Assembly (NCBI RefSeq): GCF_026013615.1 | Contig: NZ_JAPDPI010000049.1 | Coordinates: forward strand, 1 to 40,059 | Reading direction: 5' to 3' | DNA length: 40,059 bases | Source: Plebeiibacterium marinum | GTDB taxonomy: Bacteria > Bacteroidota > Bacteroidia > Bacteroidales > Marinilabiliaceae | Shown: positions 20,901 to 29,645 of the stretch, in pieces | Layout of the letters: every line of letters begins with the position of its first letter | Position numbering within the stretch: the stretch's first letter is position 1 | Position numbers and translations under genes: made by a program | The notes under the pieces: model-generated | The model's database searches: none | The model's input: the letters and a program-made list of their open reading frames with translations, nothing else | Told to the model about the DNA's origin: nothing

Positions 20901-21211
20901 GCTGAAACCAACAACAATTCACTTGGCCTGTTTAATTGTATGCTAAACTCCCCATTTGCATCGGTGGTTGCCGAAGCGTCATAATTTAACGCCTTGATTT
21001 GAGCTGCTACAATGGGTTCTTTTGATTTTGCATCCCTTACAATTCCCTTCACGTATGTCAGGGAATCGGTATCTGATGCTTTCAATACTGAAGTATGGCA
21101 CAACCCGCTTAACAAAATGGCTATTACTAGTATATGTTTTATACCAATATATACCCTACGAAATTGTGAGTTAGCCACTCTTTTCATTGATATATTTTGA
21201 CTTAGAATCAT
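17987..21211 (-). CDS. SusC/RagA-family TonB-dependent transporter (SusC2)
   Basis: A 1074-residue outer-membrane transporter. A signal peptide lies in the first 45 residues, and a second ATG at 21187 (MKRVANSQF) may be the true start. Next come a carboxypeptidase-regulatory-like domain (VKGIVRDAKSKEPIVAAQI), a plug domain with the SusC hallmarks MFIRGLNSIHANAQPLIVVDGV and YGSKGSNGVILIKTKRG, and a long beta-barrel whose final strands end YFIGLKLNL. No STN domain is present, so there is no sign of direct signalling to an anti-sigma factor. It imports oligosaccharides captured by SusD2 using TonB and proton-motive force. It follows a FAS1 lipoprotein gene by only 15 bp. Confidence 0.95.
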   Translation of the reverse strand: MILSQNISMKRVANSQFRRVYIGIKHILVIAILLSGLCHTSVLKASDTDSLTYVKGIVRDAKSKEPIVAAQIKALNYDASATTDANGEFSIQLNRPSELLLVSAFDYAPREVAVRGQKSLVIDLYPEGFKNNYEEKADISGDNRSSFTVKSSQGLGNIEKQNFISLDQLLQTELGGDIRSVSRSGSPGAGNAMFIRGLNSIHANAQPLIVVDGVIWNSMRDLTSLHDGYMFNALADINLDDIKSVSVLKDGTSIYGSKGSNGVILIKTKRGEGMVTKIVVNASGGLVDMPENLPSLNKDEFRLYTTDLLGSIDKNEVEDIFGQSLNELDFLNEDKTASIYNKYHNNTDWEDEIYNYGIYQNYNVGVNGGDDKALYGFSVGYTGVEGVVKETDMQRFNVRFNSDVNFTKSIKMGMDIGFTNIDRTVLNDGVNDYSSITYFGMIKSPFVSPYTFTKSGTQTDLFDDSDVFGVGNPSAIIDDVYNTNKHYRLNVGVSPSFKLSQVLSLVTKFDYSLWKEKESFYTPQVGVKDIYLDGLGVSKNVYKNQVNRNVSMFGDIYLNYNKTFNHLHRLNGMLGWRYIHNHFENEYGEGHNTSYAKLVDGQQYRTNDGINETSKSMATYGNIEYSFDNRFFVTGSVSVDGSSKFGAETEGGFQMFDRSWGIFPSLQGAWLLSSEKFMANVNFINRLKVRGGVSISGNDDIDPYAWTSYFTSVPYIDKANGMVLSQIGNTEIQWETTTKLNAGLDFNMFNDRLSLSVDAYTSNTKDLLIYKELPEIAGSGYYWSNEGELSNMGMELSANVKVLNAEKIKVELGASIGQYKNEIESLPSGEFTTNALGAEVLTSVGEAAGVFYGYKSLGVFASSDEAVSANLKNVDEYGVESFYGAGDIHFDDVDGNGIINEKDKQIIGDPNPDFYGSFNGSVSYKNFRVDGLFTFSYGNDVFNYLRSNLESGSTFYNQTTAVLSRWTYDGQQTDQPKVSYGDPMGNARFSDRWIEDGSYLKLKKVTLSYEVPIKGNGAIKGLNIWASAHNLWTLTNYLGRDPEFSAGNSVLFQGIDRGLLPSTRSYFIGLKLNL

Positions 21212-21226
21212 TTTATTATTTTTTTA

Positions 21227-22768
21227 CTAATCAATAACAGGTTCAAGTATTATGCAGTCAATGCGCATATTTGGCGTTAACCCTTCTTCTTCATTAAACA
21301 CATCACTAATAACCTCAAGCTTTACAATAGGATTTTCCTGATCTTCATCCATAATATCAGCAAATTCAAACTCTATCGGAGCTACAAGCATCTTAGTTGT
21401 ATCTGAAATATTGGTTGTATTATTTACCGGCGTAATAGTTTTACGACGTGTTCTGCCGGAATCTGAATAAATGTAAGTCAACCTGAATTTTACCTGACTG
21501 GCAACTAAATTGTCTTTATTTGTAATAGTATGCGGTACAAATACACAATAGATATTATACTTTGCAGATAAGGTATTTGGAATTTGAAACGCTACATTTG
21601 AAGGTGAAGAAGAACTTGTACTGGTTGAAATAACCTCCACATACCTGTTATTTGACACTTCCAGACCTGATCCATAACTGGTTTGCACATTCAAGTCACT
21701 ATTGGCATTATCCCTGTACGTTGAATACTCAGCTTCAACCCTGATTTCCTTAAAGAAGGAAGCGGTATCGGAGAATGGCATCTGACTGGCATTATACACC
21801 AAACCATTACTTACCTCTGTTGGCATTAGTCCTTCAAAAAGCTTGTAAGGTTCGTAATACACATTTTCGGATGTTGTGATAATAGAATCCATTGCTGCAT
21901 AATTATCATCATCACCCCTAAAAACCATATCATTAATAATAAGCCTTTGCGTAAGTTCATGCTGTTGTTCCTCACCTCCTGCAGATGTTGGAATATTAAG
22001 ATATTTGGTTATCCTGTCATACGCTTCTATCCAGGCATTGTTATCGGGCAGAATGGCAGTGTAAACACTATCTTCCACATTCATGGAACCTAAATAGGTT
22101 AAAAACGGGTTACCATAAACTTCCACGGTATCGTAAACAGGCTGATTGTCGTTGTTATAACCTATCAACTGACTATTTATCGGGTCAAAAACCATGGTAT
22201 CCTTGCTAAAAATATACTTTTTCAAAGAATCCAGTCCCTCAGTATTTTGTATATACTCCCAAATATTATCAAGGTATTCTACTGAATTATCCACAACATG
22301 AACCAACCCGTTGCTTGCAGGTATGTTAACTTCAACCAATCCTGAATTCCCGAAGGTATATCCATTCGATTCTCTTGAAAAATCAACATATTTCCCGTTC
22401 AGCATAAATACAGGTTTGCTTTCCTGTGTTGTTGTGGTCAGCTTACTTTTTGCAATGTGGTTTTTAACCACCTTCATCACCTCTTCTGCATTGTTCAGGT
22501 CAACATTTTCCATACCCTCATTAGTAGGAACCCAAACGGTGTATGACTGAGGCAAGTTTAGGATGCTATCATATCCCGAAACTTTTAACAGTTCAGCAAA
22601 CGAACTTAAATCCTGACGCCCGTTAATATACTCTGTTAGCGTTTGATTGCTTAACTCCATTGAGCTTGGATCGTAATGTTCATCCCATTTATCGGTACAT
22701 CCAATTAAATTTAGTATGCCAATAAAAGCAACCAGATGTAATGTTTTATAAAAATATTTCTGTTTCAT
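21227..22768 (-). CDS. FAS1 (fasciclin) lipoprotein, two domains plus C-terminal beta-sandwich
   Basis: About 513 residues from the ATG at 22768 (MKQKYFYK...). An upstream in-frame ATG at 22882 would overlap the preceding gene and hide the lipobox, so it is rejected. The lipobox is NLIGC (Cys24). FAS1 domain 1 shows the H1-type motif YTVWVPTNEGM and the H2-type motif NGLVHVVDNSVEYL. FAS1 domain 2 contains YTAILPDNNAWIEAY. The C-terminal part (from about RVEAEYSTYRDN) is beta-rich and ends MRIDCIILEPVID, resembling a carbohydrate-binding-type sandwich. FAS1 domains mediate adhesion or ligand binding. Its position between SusD1 and SusC2 suggests a surface binding role for the SusC2/D2 system. 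Confidence 0.85.
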   Translation of the reverse strand: MKQKYFYKTLHLVAFIGILNLIGCTDKWDEHYDPSSMELSNQTLTEYINGRQDLSSFAELLKVSGYDSILNLPQSYTVWVPTNEGMENVDLNNAEEVMKVVKNHIAKSKLTTTTQESKPVFMLNGKYVDFSRESNGYTFGNSGLVEVNIPASNGLVHVVDNSVEYLDNIWEYIQNTEGLDSLKKYIFSKDTMVFDPINSQLIGYNNDNQPVYDTVEVYGNPFLTYLGSMNVEDSVYTAILPDNNAWIEAYDRITKYLNIPTSAGGEEQQHELTQRLIINDMVFRGDDDNYAAMDSIITTSENVYYEPYKLFEGLMPTEVSNGLVYNASQMPFSDTASFFKEIRVEAEYSTYRDNANSDLNVQTSYGSGLEVSNNRYVEVISTSTSSSSPSNVAFQIPNTLSAKYNIYCVFVPHTITNKDNLVASQVKFRLTYIYSDSGRTRRKTITPVNNTTNISDTTKMLVAPIEFEFADIMDEDQENPIVKLEVISDVFNEEEGLTPNMRIDCIILEPVID

Positions 22769-22814
22769 TTGAATGTTATCTTTTAAAGTAACCAGTAAAC
22801 TTACACTCCATTTA

Positions 22815-24743
22815 TTAATCGACACCTTCTTTTTCAAGTGCTTCGATAGGAACAAACTCAAGGAAATCAAACATAAACTCACCTGAACGTGCAGCCCTCA
22901 CTCCGAAAACATGTGTAGTATCTTTATTCAATGTAAATATACCCAGTATCTTACGAAGAGCGTTACCTTGATTTCTTCCTGTAGCGCTATACCACGCTTC
23001 ATTAATTACCTTGTAACTGGCTCCACCTTTCATATACCCCCTGTTACGCATCATCTTATCATTTTCGTATCCAAAAGGATCGCTTTCCCTGCTACCTGGC
23101 TCTTCATAACCAATTTTAGGATCACTGCCCCTCAGTGTCAAATCAAGCGGAATACCTGTTGGTTGTCCATCCCAATAAAGTTGCGCTGCTCCACGGTTAC
23201 CTGTAGGCTGATACCCAAAACGTATTTCGTAAGTTCCGGCCGGTATGGCAGGAGTTACTACCTCAAAGTCGTACATCCCGTTCAAAAACATTTCATCTCC
23301 CTGGTAATCCTTAAAACGGTCATCGCTATTAAAATACATTACCGTTGTGGTTTGAGACGCAGTAAGGCGTTCCAAATATCCATGCGGGAAGAAAAACAAT
23401 TGGTTCGGATACTCTGAAGTGGCATGACCAATTCGGATGTTATTGTTGGCTAATTCAGGGAAAAAGCTGGCCACATCCATCCTGATTCTTTTTGAAGTCA
23501 ATTCTCCAACAAACTCCTTTTTGTAGGCCAGGATATTATCTATTTCATGGTAAACACCATTAATAGCATCATTATCGTAGTCTTCGGTCAAACGCACAGC
23601 CTCTCCTGTACCAGTGATCATATTAAATACATTGTACTCATTTGATGTCCGGATAGTTCTTACCTCCATTAAGGTATTCGGACACATGGTTTCAATATAC
23701 TCATACATATCATAGGTTTTTACAGAGTGTGTTGTACCGTACTCAGAACCTGTATTATCATATTTTTCTATGAAATATAAAGATGGAATTTTCTTATTAA
23801 CCAGGTGATACGCCACAAAACGGTTTAAACTGTTTTTGCGGTTGGTAACATCTGTTATTCCTGCATCTTCAGGGTAAACCATATCGTATACCTGTTTAGC
23901 ATACTGCTTAAGTTCATCTATGGTGGTAATACCGTTTGCTGCATAAGTTGCATCACTCTCCATCAATGCCGTATATCCATATTTCCTAGTTTTAGGAACA
24001 ATATTATAACCACCAATATTATTCACCAACCCATCATACAATCCTACCATAACAGGGTCCGGCACATAATCCTTATCCTCAACCAATGATAGCTCCTGAT
24101 CCAGTCCGGTCATTGCCAGAGCCTCGTAAAACAGGCTAAACTTTTCATTTGCAGCAATAGCTTCAACAATAGTATTTTCAGTAGGTGCCAACACCTCTGT
24201 TATTTTGTGGATAACTCCATTATGAACACTAATGTCGCCTGAACTGATCACTGAATTAGTGTTTACAACATAGCTCAATCCGTTCTCATTACTTTCGTAA
24301 CTCATTTTCAAAAACCTTCCGCTCATGGTAACGTTAGGAAGGAAACCACTAATAAAGTCCTCTGATTCGATCACATATCCTTTAATAATATGATCGTATA
24401 CTATCTTTTTTAATGTATCTGCCGGAAACTCATTCAGCGATGAACGCCCTTTAGATTCATAAAACCTTGCCATAGCATCATTATCAGGGATAAAGCAAGT
24501 GTACATCCCATAGCCTTTCAACAGCCCCATCACATTGGTTTGATCCAATAACTGAATCAACTCGGAATATTCATCAGGGTTTTTCTCAATATAAGATCCT
24601 ACTGTATCTCCGGTAAAAGTATAATAGTTATCTCCAACGTCGTCGCTATCACATGCTGTATAAAATAGTACAGAAAGGGACATCACAACAGCCAACCAAA
24701 CTGATTTATGACTACACATATATTTTTGTTTTATATTTTTCAT
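22815..24743 (-). CDS. FAS1 (fasciclin) lipoprotein, two domains plus C-terminal beta-sandwich
   Basis: A 642-residue lipoprotein (LFYTAC, Cys31). FAS1 domain 1 begins TVGSYIEKNPDEYSELIQLL, has MYTCFIPDNDAMARF and ends NGVIHKITEVLAPT. A second, larger FAS1-like domain ends GVYHEIDNILAYKKEF. The C-terminal 220 residues contain a beta-sandwich-like region (GTYEIRFGYQPTGNRGAAQ, then FMFDFLEFVPIEAL) seen in other Bacteroidota fasciclin proteins. It begins 12 bp after SusD1 and ends 46 bp before the next FAS1 gene, so it belongs to the same transcription unit. Its role is unknown; surface glycan or matrix binding is the best inference. Confidence 0.85.
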   Translation of the reverse strand: MKNIKQKYMCSHKSVWLAVVMSLSVLFYTACDSDDVGDNYYTFTGDTVGSYIEKNPDEYSELIQLLDQTNVMGLLKGYGMYTCFIPDNDAMARFYESKGRSSLNEFPADTLKKIVYDHIIKGYVIESEDFISGFLPNVTMSGRFLKMSYESNENGLSYVVNTNSVISSGDISVHNGVIHKITEVLAPTENTIVEAIAANEKFSLFYEALAMTGLDQELSLVEDKDYVPDPVMVGLYDGLVNNIGGYNIVPKTRKYGYTALMESDATYAANGITTIDELKQYAKQVYDMVYPEDAGITDVTNRKNSLNRFVAYHLVNKKIPSLYFIEKYDNTGSEYGTTHSVKTYDMYEYIETMCPNTLMEVRTIRTSNEYNVFNMITGTGEAVRLTEDYDNDAINGVYHEIDNILAYKKEFVGELTSKRIRMDVASFFPELANNNIRIGHATSEYPNQLFFFPHGYLERLTASQTTTVMYFNSDDRFKDYQGDEMFLNGMYDFEVVTPAIPAGTYEIRFGYQPTGNRGAAQLYWDGQPTGIPLDLTLRGSDPKIGYEEPGSRESDPFGYENDKMMRNRGYMKGGASYKVINEAWYSATGRNQGNALRKILGIFTLNKDTTHVFGVRAARSGEFMFDFLEFVPIEALEKEGVD

Positions 24744-24755
24744 AGCTAACTAATT

Positions 24756-26309
24756 TTATCGGGTAATATCTTCATCGCTCTGAATATCATAAAAAGGATT
24801 TTGCTCCAATGCCGAATTGGCATTTATTTCGTCAATATGTATCGGCAAATACAGGGCATCCATAACCGTTAATTTATTGATATTCATACTTGCTGCTCCT
24901 GAGAATTTTTTAGCCACATAATTTAACAACGAAGATGGTCTACCTTCTCTTCGTGCCAAACGCATTAAATCAAACCAGCGCTTGCCTTCAAACATCAACT
25001 CCCTCTGTCTTTCCCTTAAAAGAAGATTGTTTTGATCCAGCTTTGTAGTATAGTCTGAAACCACAAGCGGTTTATCTTCCAAATCTGGATTTGAGCGTAA
25101 AAAGGTTGTATTAATCAACTCCAGTGCATCGGCAAAATCATTCTGTTGAATTAAAGCTTCTGCTTTCATCAGCATAATATCCGCCAAACGATATACTATC
25201 CAGTTTGCGGTTCCCGATTTATATGTTATAAGCTGACTATACCCACCACTTATAGTTTGATATCTCAGTGCTGTATATTTTAAAACACTATACTTTTCAC
25301 TCCCCAAATCAGCTATTAAATACTCATATTTCCTTATATCGTTTTCTCCTTCTATTTCATTTGATATATTATATTCAAAAGGACTATAATTTCCTTCCAC
25401 CAATATATAAGGATAGGCCCATTCGCCAAGTGTATTACCGGAACCGCCATAAAAATCGTATACTTTATTGTTCTTTTGCACATCCTCATTAAACTGCAGT
25501 TCAAAGATGCTTTCCGATGAATTCCCCAACAAGAACACAGAACGAACAAAATCCTCAGAATCTTCCAGTTCCAAAGTTTGGTCCGCCAAAACTAAATCAC
25601 AATATTTTACACAGTTAGCATAATCCTCCTGCCATAAATAAATATCGGCAAGTAAAGAACAAACCATATTTTTGGTTACCCTTCCCTTGTTGTATTCCAA
25701 TATTTTAAAATCATTATTAGCATACCGCAGCGCATACTCCAAATCAGAAATCAAATAGTTTAAAACATCCTGCTCTGTTGATTTTGCTACGGTGTATTCC
25801 TGGTTATCTTCAATACTTGGTGTGGTAATATAAGGCACATCTTTAAAGGTTCTTACCAGGTAAAAATACGCCAGCGCCCTGATGGCCATAACTTCGGCTT
25901 CAAGGCTGTGCAATTCCACTTCTGTGAAATTTTCATCAATATTTACTACTTCGGGTGCATAGTACAAAAATGTATTACAATAATTAATCACCTGATACAT
26001 AGCACCCCATCCACAATAACCATTTCTGGCGGTAATATCGAAGTTAAGCATCTTAACCATATCCTCTTTCATCCCGTCTCCACTTACCACATTGTCTGAA
26101 CGCAATTCGCTCCATACCATGATGGCCTGCATTACATCGTCTGTTGTGAGGCTTTTATAACAAGCGGCCAATACTTCTTCCACCTGACTTTCATTCTTCC
26201 AGAAATCCTCAAGAACAACCTCGCTGTCGGGCCTGATATCCAACCAGTCGGTACAACCCGAACTGATAATCAGCAACCCTGTCATTATAATTGAAAAAAA
26301 CTTATTCAT
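24756..26309 (-). CDS. SusD/RagB-family glycan-binding lipoprotein (SusD1)
   Basis: A 517-residue lipoprotein (ISSGC lipobox, Cys19). SusD features include the N-terminal WLDIRPDSEVVLEDFWKNES, the helix IRALAYFYLVRTFKDVPYIT, the middle NMVCSLLADIYLWQEDYANC, and the C-terminal LRERQRELMFEGKRWFDLMR, the strongest family signature. It starts 18 bp after SusC1 and forms the usual SusC/SusD complex with it. Substrate cannot be read from the sequence. Confidence 0.95.
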   Translation of the reverse strand: MNKFFSIIMTGLLIISSGCTDWLDIRPDSEVVLEDFWKNESQVEEVLAACYKSLTTDDVMQAIMVWSELRSDNVVSGDGMKEDMVKMLNFDITARNGYCGWGAMYQVINYCNTFLYYAPEVVNIDENFTEVELHSLEAEVMAIRALAYFYLVRTFKDVPYITTPSIEDNQEYTVAKSTEQDVLNYLISDLEYALRYANNDFKILEYNKGRVTKNMVCSLLADIYLWQEDYANCVKYCDLVLADQTLELEDSEDFVRSVFLLGNSSESIFELQFNEDVQKNNKVYDFYGGSGNTLGEWAYPYILVEGNYSPFEYNISNEIEGENDIRKYEYLIADLGSEKYSVLKYTALRYQTISGGYSQLITYKSGTANWIVYRLADIMLMKAEALIQQNDFADALELINTTFLRSNPDLEDKPLVVSDYTTKLDQNNLLLRERQRELMFEGKRWFDLMRLARREGRPSSLLNYVAKKFSGAASMNINKLTVMDALYLPIHIDEINANSALEQNPFYDIQSDEDITR

Positions 26310-26327
26310 TACTTTTGATTTATCTTC

Positions 26328-29300
26328 TTAAAACGTTACTGAAATACCTAGCATACAATCCTTAGAGCGTGGTGTTTTCCCCCAGTCTTCGCTAACACCA
26401 AAGCCTGAATAATTTACTTCCGGATCCACTCCTGTATATTTCGACCACAGGAACAGGTTATTGAATGTAAGGTTAAACGATAGCCTTTCCATGCCAATTT
26501 TTTTAAGCTTAGCCTTTGGGAAGGTATACCCCAGAACCAGGTACTTGAACCTGACAAATGAACCATCTTCTACAAAACGATCACTTCCCAGCCAGTTATA
26601 GCCATATTGATACAAGGCCCTTGGCATATCAGTTACGTCACCGTTTTTACGCCAACGGTAGTTAACTGCCACCGACTGGTTATCGAGGCTATACATATTT
26701 TCAGCATACATACGGGCTTTGTTAATAATTTTGTTTCCGTACCTGAAGTTGAACAGAGCCCTCACGCGGAAGTTTTTATACCTTACTGTGGTACCAAAAC
26801 CACCATTCACCTTAGGGTTAGAGTTACCCAGGTATACAATATCCAGCTCATCAATGGTTCCATCCTTATTGACATCTTCGTAGATGGCATCTCCACCTTG
26901 AAATTCATAAGCTATCCCATCATGTCCATAGGCAAAATACATTGGTAAAGGCTTGCCTGTTTCATCCGTAATCACTGCTCCTGAAGCATCCTTTGCAACC
27001 GGTGCACTTTCCTGACTTCCTGCAACATATTCATTATAGCGATATACACCTTTATATTTAAAACCATAAATAGAACCAAAAGAGTTATTTTCCTGTAACC
27101 TCGACAAATAACTACCGTTGTTGTAATCAAAGTCATTGTTGTAACTTTCTAATATATCATCCTTTAATTCAACAATGGTGTTTTTATTATTAGCCAGGTT
27201 AAAATCAAAATCAATTGTCCAATCCTTAGTCTTAATCAGGTTGCTGGTATAAAAATTCAATTCCCATCCATCATTATCCATGGTACCCACATTTTGCCAT
27301 GAAACTTCTCCAAAACCAGAAGATGAAGGAAGCTTACTATGTTCAAACAGCAAATCTTCTGTATGTTTTTTATAAAAATTCACATCCATCCTGATTCGAT
27401 CATCAAGGAACCCTAAATCAATACCATAGTTAATTGAAGTTGTAGTTTCCCATTTCAAATCTGACAAGCGTAAGGTAGATGGCACTGTTGCCCCCATATC
27501 AATATAACTGCCGTAATCCTTGTACCGGCTATAGTGCAAATATTCAGATCCGGGTTGATTACCACTGATCCCCCAACTGGGCCTGATAGCCAACATACTA
27601 ATGATGTTTCTGAATGAATCCATAAAAGGTTCATCCGAAATAATCCATTTACCTGATATACCTGGGAAGGTACCGTATTTACGGTCATTACCAAACTTAG
27701 TACTTCCATCCCTGCGTACAGTCAATCCAAATATATATTTCGACTTGTATGCATAATGCCCCCTGAATGTTAAGGCATTTGACCTGTATGAATAGCGGCT
27801 TGATGAGTTTCCATCAAAATATCCCATCGCTGATGCATCCACAATCTCACCGGAAGGCAGGTTTGTTGTAGACAATCCCTGGCTTGAACTATTTCCGGTA
27901 CGTAGATATACAGCACCATATAATAAAACACTATGATCTGGGTTACTGAACCTTGGCTGGTACGTTAAGTTATGATCCATCATCACGGTCATACTCTCCG
28001 AATCAGAACTTTCAGCCCTGTTTACCCCAGAATCGTTCCAGTACAAGTTTGATGCTTCTGCTGGCAAAAACTTGGATACTTTGGTATTGTTCACATCAAA
28101 AGAAACCCGCATATTATATCGCAACATTTGCTCTTCGGGATTCAATAAATCATATTGCAAGGTAAAGTTTGGCAATATCCTGTAGTTTCTATGATTGTTT
28201 TTAGCCAGTTTACCCAAAGCTACCGGGTTTAATAACGATTTTTGGTCATTATGTAAATCTTCATCAAGAGGTATATTGAAATACTCGCTGGTATTATTTC
28301 CATATTGATCCTGTTCATAAATACTGGCATTAGGCATTTTTCTGTATGCCACACCTAACAAACTACTGTGTTGTATATCGTTAATTTTAAAATTATCGTA
28401 ACTACGGTCGTTATCAGTATAAGTAAATGCAAAATCGGTAATAAACTTAATCCTGTCCGACACCCTGTATTCAAGAAATGCCCTGGATGAAAAACGTTCC
28501 AATTGCTGGCCAATTACAGTTCCTTTCTGGTTTAAGTAACCTCCTGAAAAACGATACCTTGCTCTTTCACCTCCACCAGAGAAAGACAGGTAATGATCCT
28601 GCTTCAATCCAACCTGGGTCATTGCATCAACCCAATCAGTGTTATTATTAAAGTTTTCATATTCCAAATAAGTAGGGTCATATAAAAATGCAGGCACGTT
28701 GGCAGCATTTTCATCCTGTGCCGGATTAAAATAAGCCTGTTTCATCATCATGGTGTAATCATCACCATTAAGTATATTTAGCCCATCGGGTTGAAATGTG
28801 GCCGTAGCCCTATACGAATATTGCACCCTGGTAGGTCCTCTTACCCCCTTTTTAGTTTTGATTACCAAAACACCATTGGCACCTTTCGAACCCCAGATGG
28901 CTGTAGAAGCAGCATCTTTCAATACGGTAATCTCTTCAATATCATCCGGGTTAATACTCAACATATCGGCAAACTGCTCCTGGTTTGAATTGGCAAAATC
29001 GAAGTTTTCATCAATCTCTACCTCGTATGGAACTCCATTCACCACAATTAAAGGTTCGCTATTGGCATTAATAGAAGTGGTTCCCCTGATCCGCATACTG
29101 GAACCGGCACCCGGGTCACCTGAGTTAGCTACAATATCTAAACCTGCAATACGTCCCTGTAAGGCATCATCAATAGAAGTTACCTGAACCCCCTCCATCT
29201 CTTTCAAATTAAAGGTTTGTACTGCCGTAGAAATTTCTCTTTCCGGAATTGGGAAAGTACCATCATCGTGCTTTCTTTCTGCTATAACAGAAACATCATC

Positions 29301-29639
29301 AATCATTTGAAGTTCTTCCTGAAGAACAGCGTTAATTACTCTTTGATTGCCAATTGGCTGGGTATATGATTTAAAACCAATAAAAGATATGACCAGTTTA
29401 TTTTCCGGACTTTTTATTTTTAGCACATACTGCCCGTTAAAGTCGGTAATTATAGCACTCAACACCCTATTCTGCGCATCCATTTCAACAACAGTAGCTC
29501 CCACTAACGATTCATTATCAGTGCTACTGGTGACCTTACCTTGTAGAATTACAACATCATCCTTTGATTGTGCTGACAGTACATTCAGCGACAAACAAAA
29601 TATCAAGGTTATAAATATATATTTTATTTTCATTTTCAT
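26328..29639 (-). CDS. SusC/RagA-family TonB-dependent transporter (SusC1)
   Basis: A 1103-residue transporter. A signal peptide (about 1-23, ending LSAQ) is followed by a carboxypeptidase-regulatory-like domain (ILQGKVTSSTDNESLVGATV). The plug domain contains DALQGRIAGLDIVANSGDPG, MRIRGTTSINANSEPLIVVN and WGSKGANGVLVIKTKKG. The barrel ends DCMLGISVTF, with the terminal Phe typical of outer-membrane proteins. No STN domain is visible. It begins 6 bp after the four-domain FAS1 gene and precedes SusD1 by 18 bp, so the three genes are tightly co-transcribed. It differs clearly from SusC2 in sequence, so the two pairs probably import different oligosaccharides or sizes. Confidence 0.95.
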   Translation of the reverse strand: MKMKIKYIFITLIFCLSLNVLSAQSKDDVVILQGKVTSSTDNESLVGATVVEMDAQNRVLSAIITDFNGQYVLKIKSPENKLVISFIGFKSYTQPIGNQRVINAVLQEELQMIDDVSVIAERKHDDGTFPIPEREISTAVQTFNLKEMEGVQVTSIDDALQGRIAGLDIVANSGDPGAGSSMRIRGTTSINANSEPLIVVNGVPYEVEIDENFDFANSNQEQFADMLSINPDDIEEITVLKDAASTAIWGSKGANGVLVIKTKKGVRGPTRVQYSYRATATFQPDGLNILNGDDYTMMMKQAYFNPAQDENAANVPAFLYDPTYLEYENFNNNTDWVDAMTQVGLKQDHYLSFSGGGERARYRFSGGYLNQKGTVIGQQLERFSSRAFLEYRVSDRIKFITDFAFTYTDNDRSYDNFKINDIQHSSLLGVAYRKMPNASIYEQDQYGNNTSEYFNIPLDEDLHNDQKSLLNPVALGKLAKNNHRNYRILPNFTLQYDLLNPEEQMLRYNMRVSFDVNNTKVSKFLPAEASNLYWNDSGVNRAESSDSESMTVMMDHNLTYQPRFSNPDHSVLLYGAVYLRTGNSSSQGLSTTNLPSGEIVDASAMGYFDGNSSSRYSYRSNALTFRGHYAYKSKYIFGLTVRRDGSTKFGNDRKYGTFPGISGKWIISDEPFMDSFRNIISMLAIRPSWGISGNQPGSEYLHYSRYKDYGSYIDMGATVPSTLRLSDLKWETTTSINYGIDLGFLDDRIRMDVNFYKKHTEDLLFEHSKLPSSSGFGEVSWQNVGTMDNDGWELNFYTSNLIKTKDWTIDFDFNLANNKNTIVELKDDILESYNNDFDYNNGSYLSRLQENNSFGSIYGFKYKGVYRYNEYVAGSQESAPVAKDASGAVITDETGKPLPMYFAYGHDGIAYEFQGGDAIYEDVNKDGTIDELDIVYLGNSNPKVNGGFGTTVRYKNFRVRALFNFRYGNKIINKARMYAENMYSLDNQSVAVNYRWRKNGDVTDMPRALYQYGYNWLGSDRFVEDGSFVRFKYLVLGYTFPKAKLKKIGMERLSFNLTFNNLFLWSKYTGVDPEVNYSGFGVSEDWGKTPRSKDCMLGISVTF

Positions 29640-29645
29640 TTCCTA

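Noticed and set aside
22769-22882. Upstream start for the 551-codon FAS1 frame
   Set aside because: It would overlap the preceding gene and bury the lipobox; the ATG at 22768 gives a normal lipoprotein signal.
22911-23417. 168-codon plus-strand open frame
   Set aside because: Antisense to the C-terminal domain of a FAS1 lipoprotein, with no family features or signal peptide.
28798-29187. 129-codon plus-strand open frame
   Set aside because: Antisense to the conserved SusC1 plug domain; no independent support.
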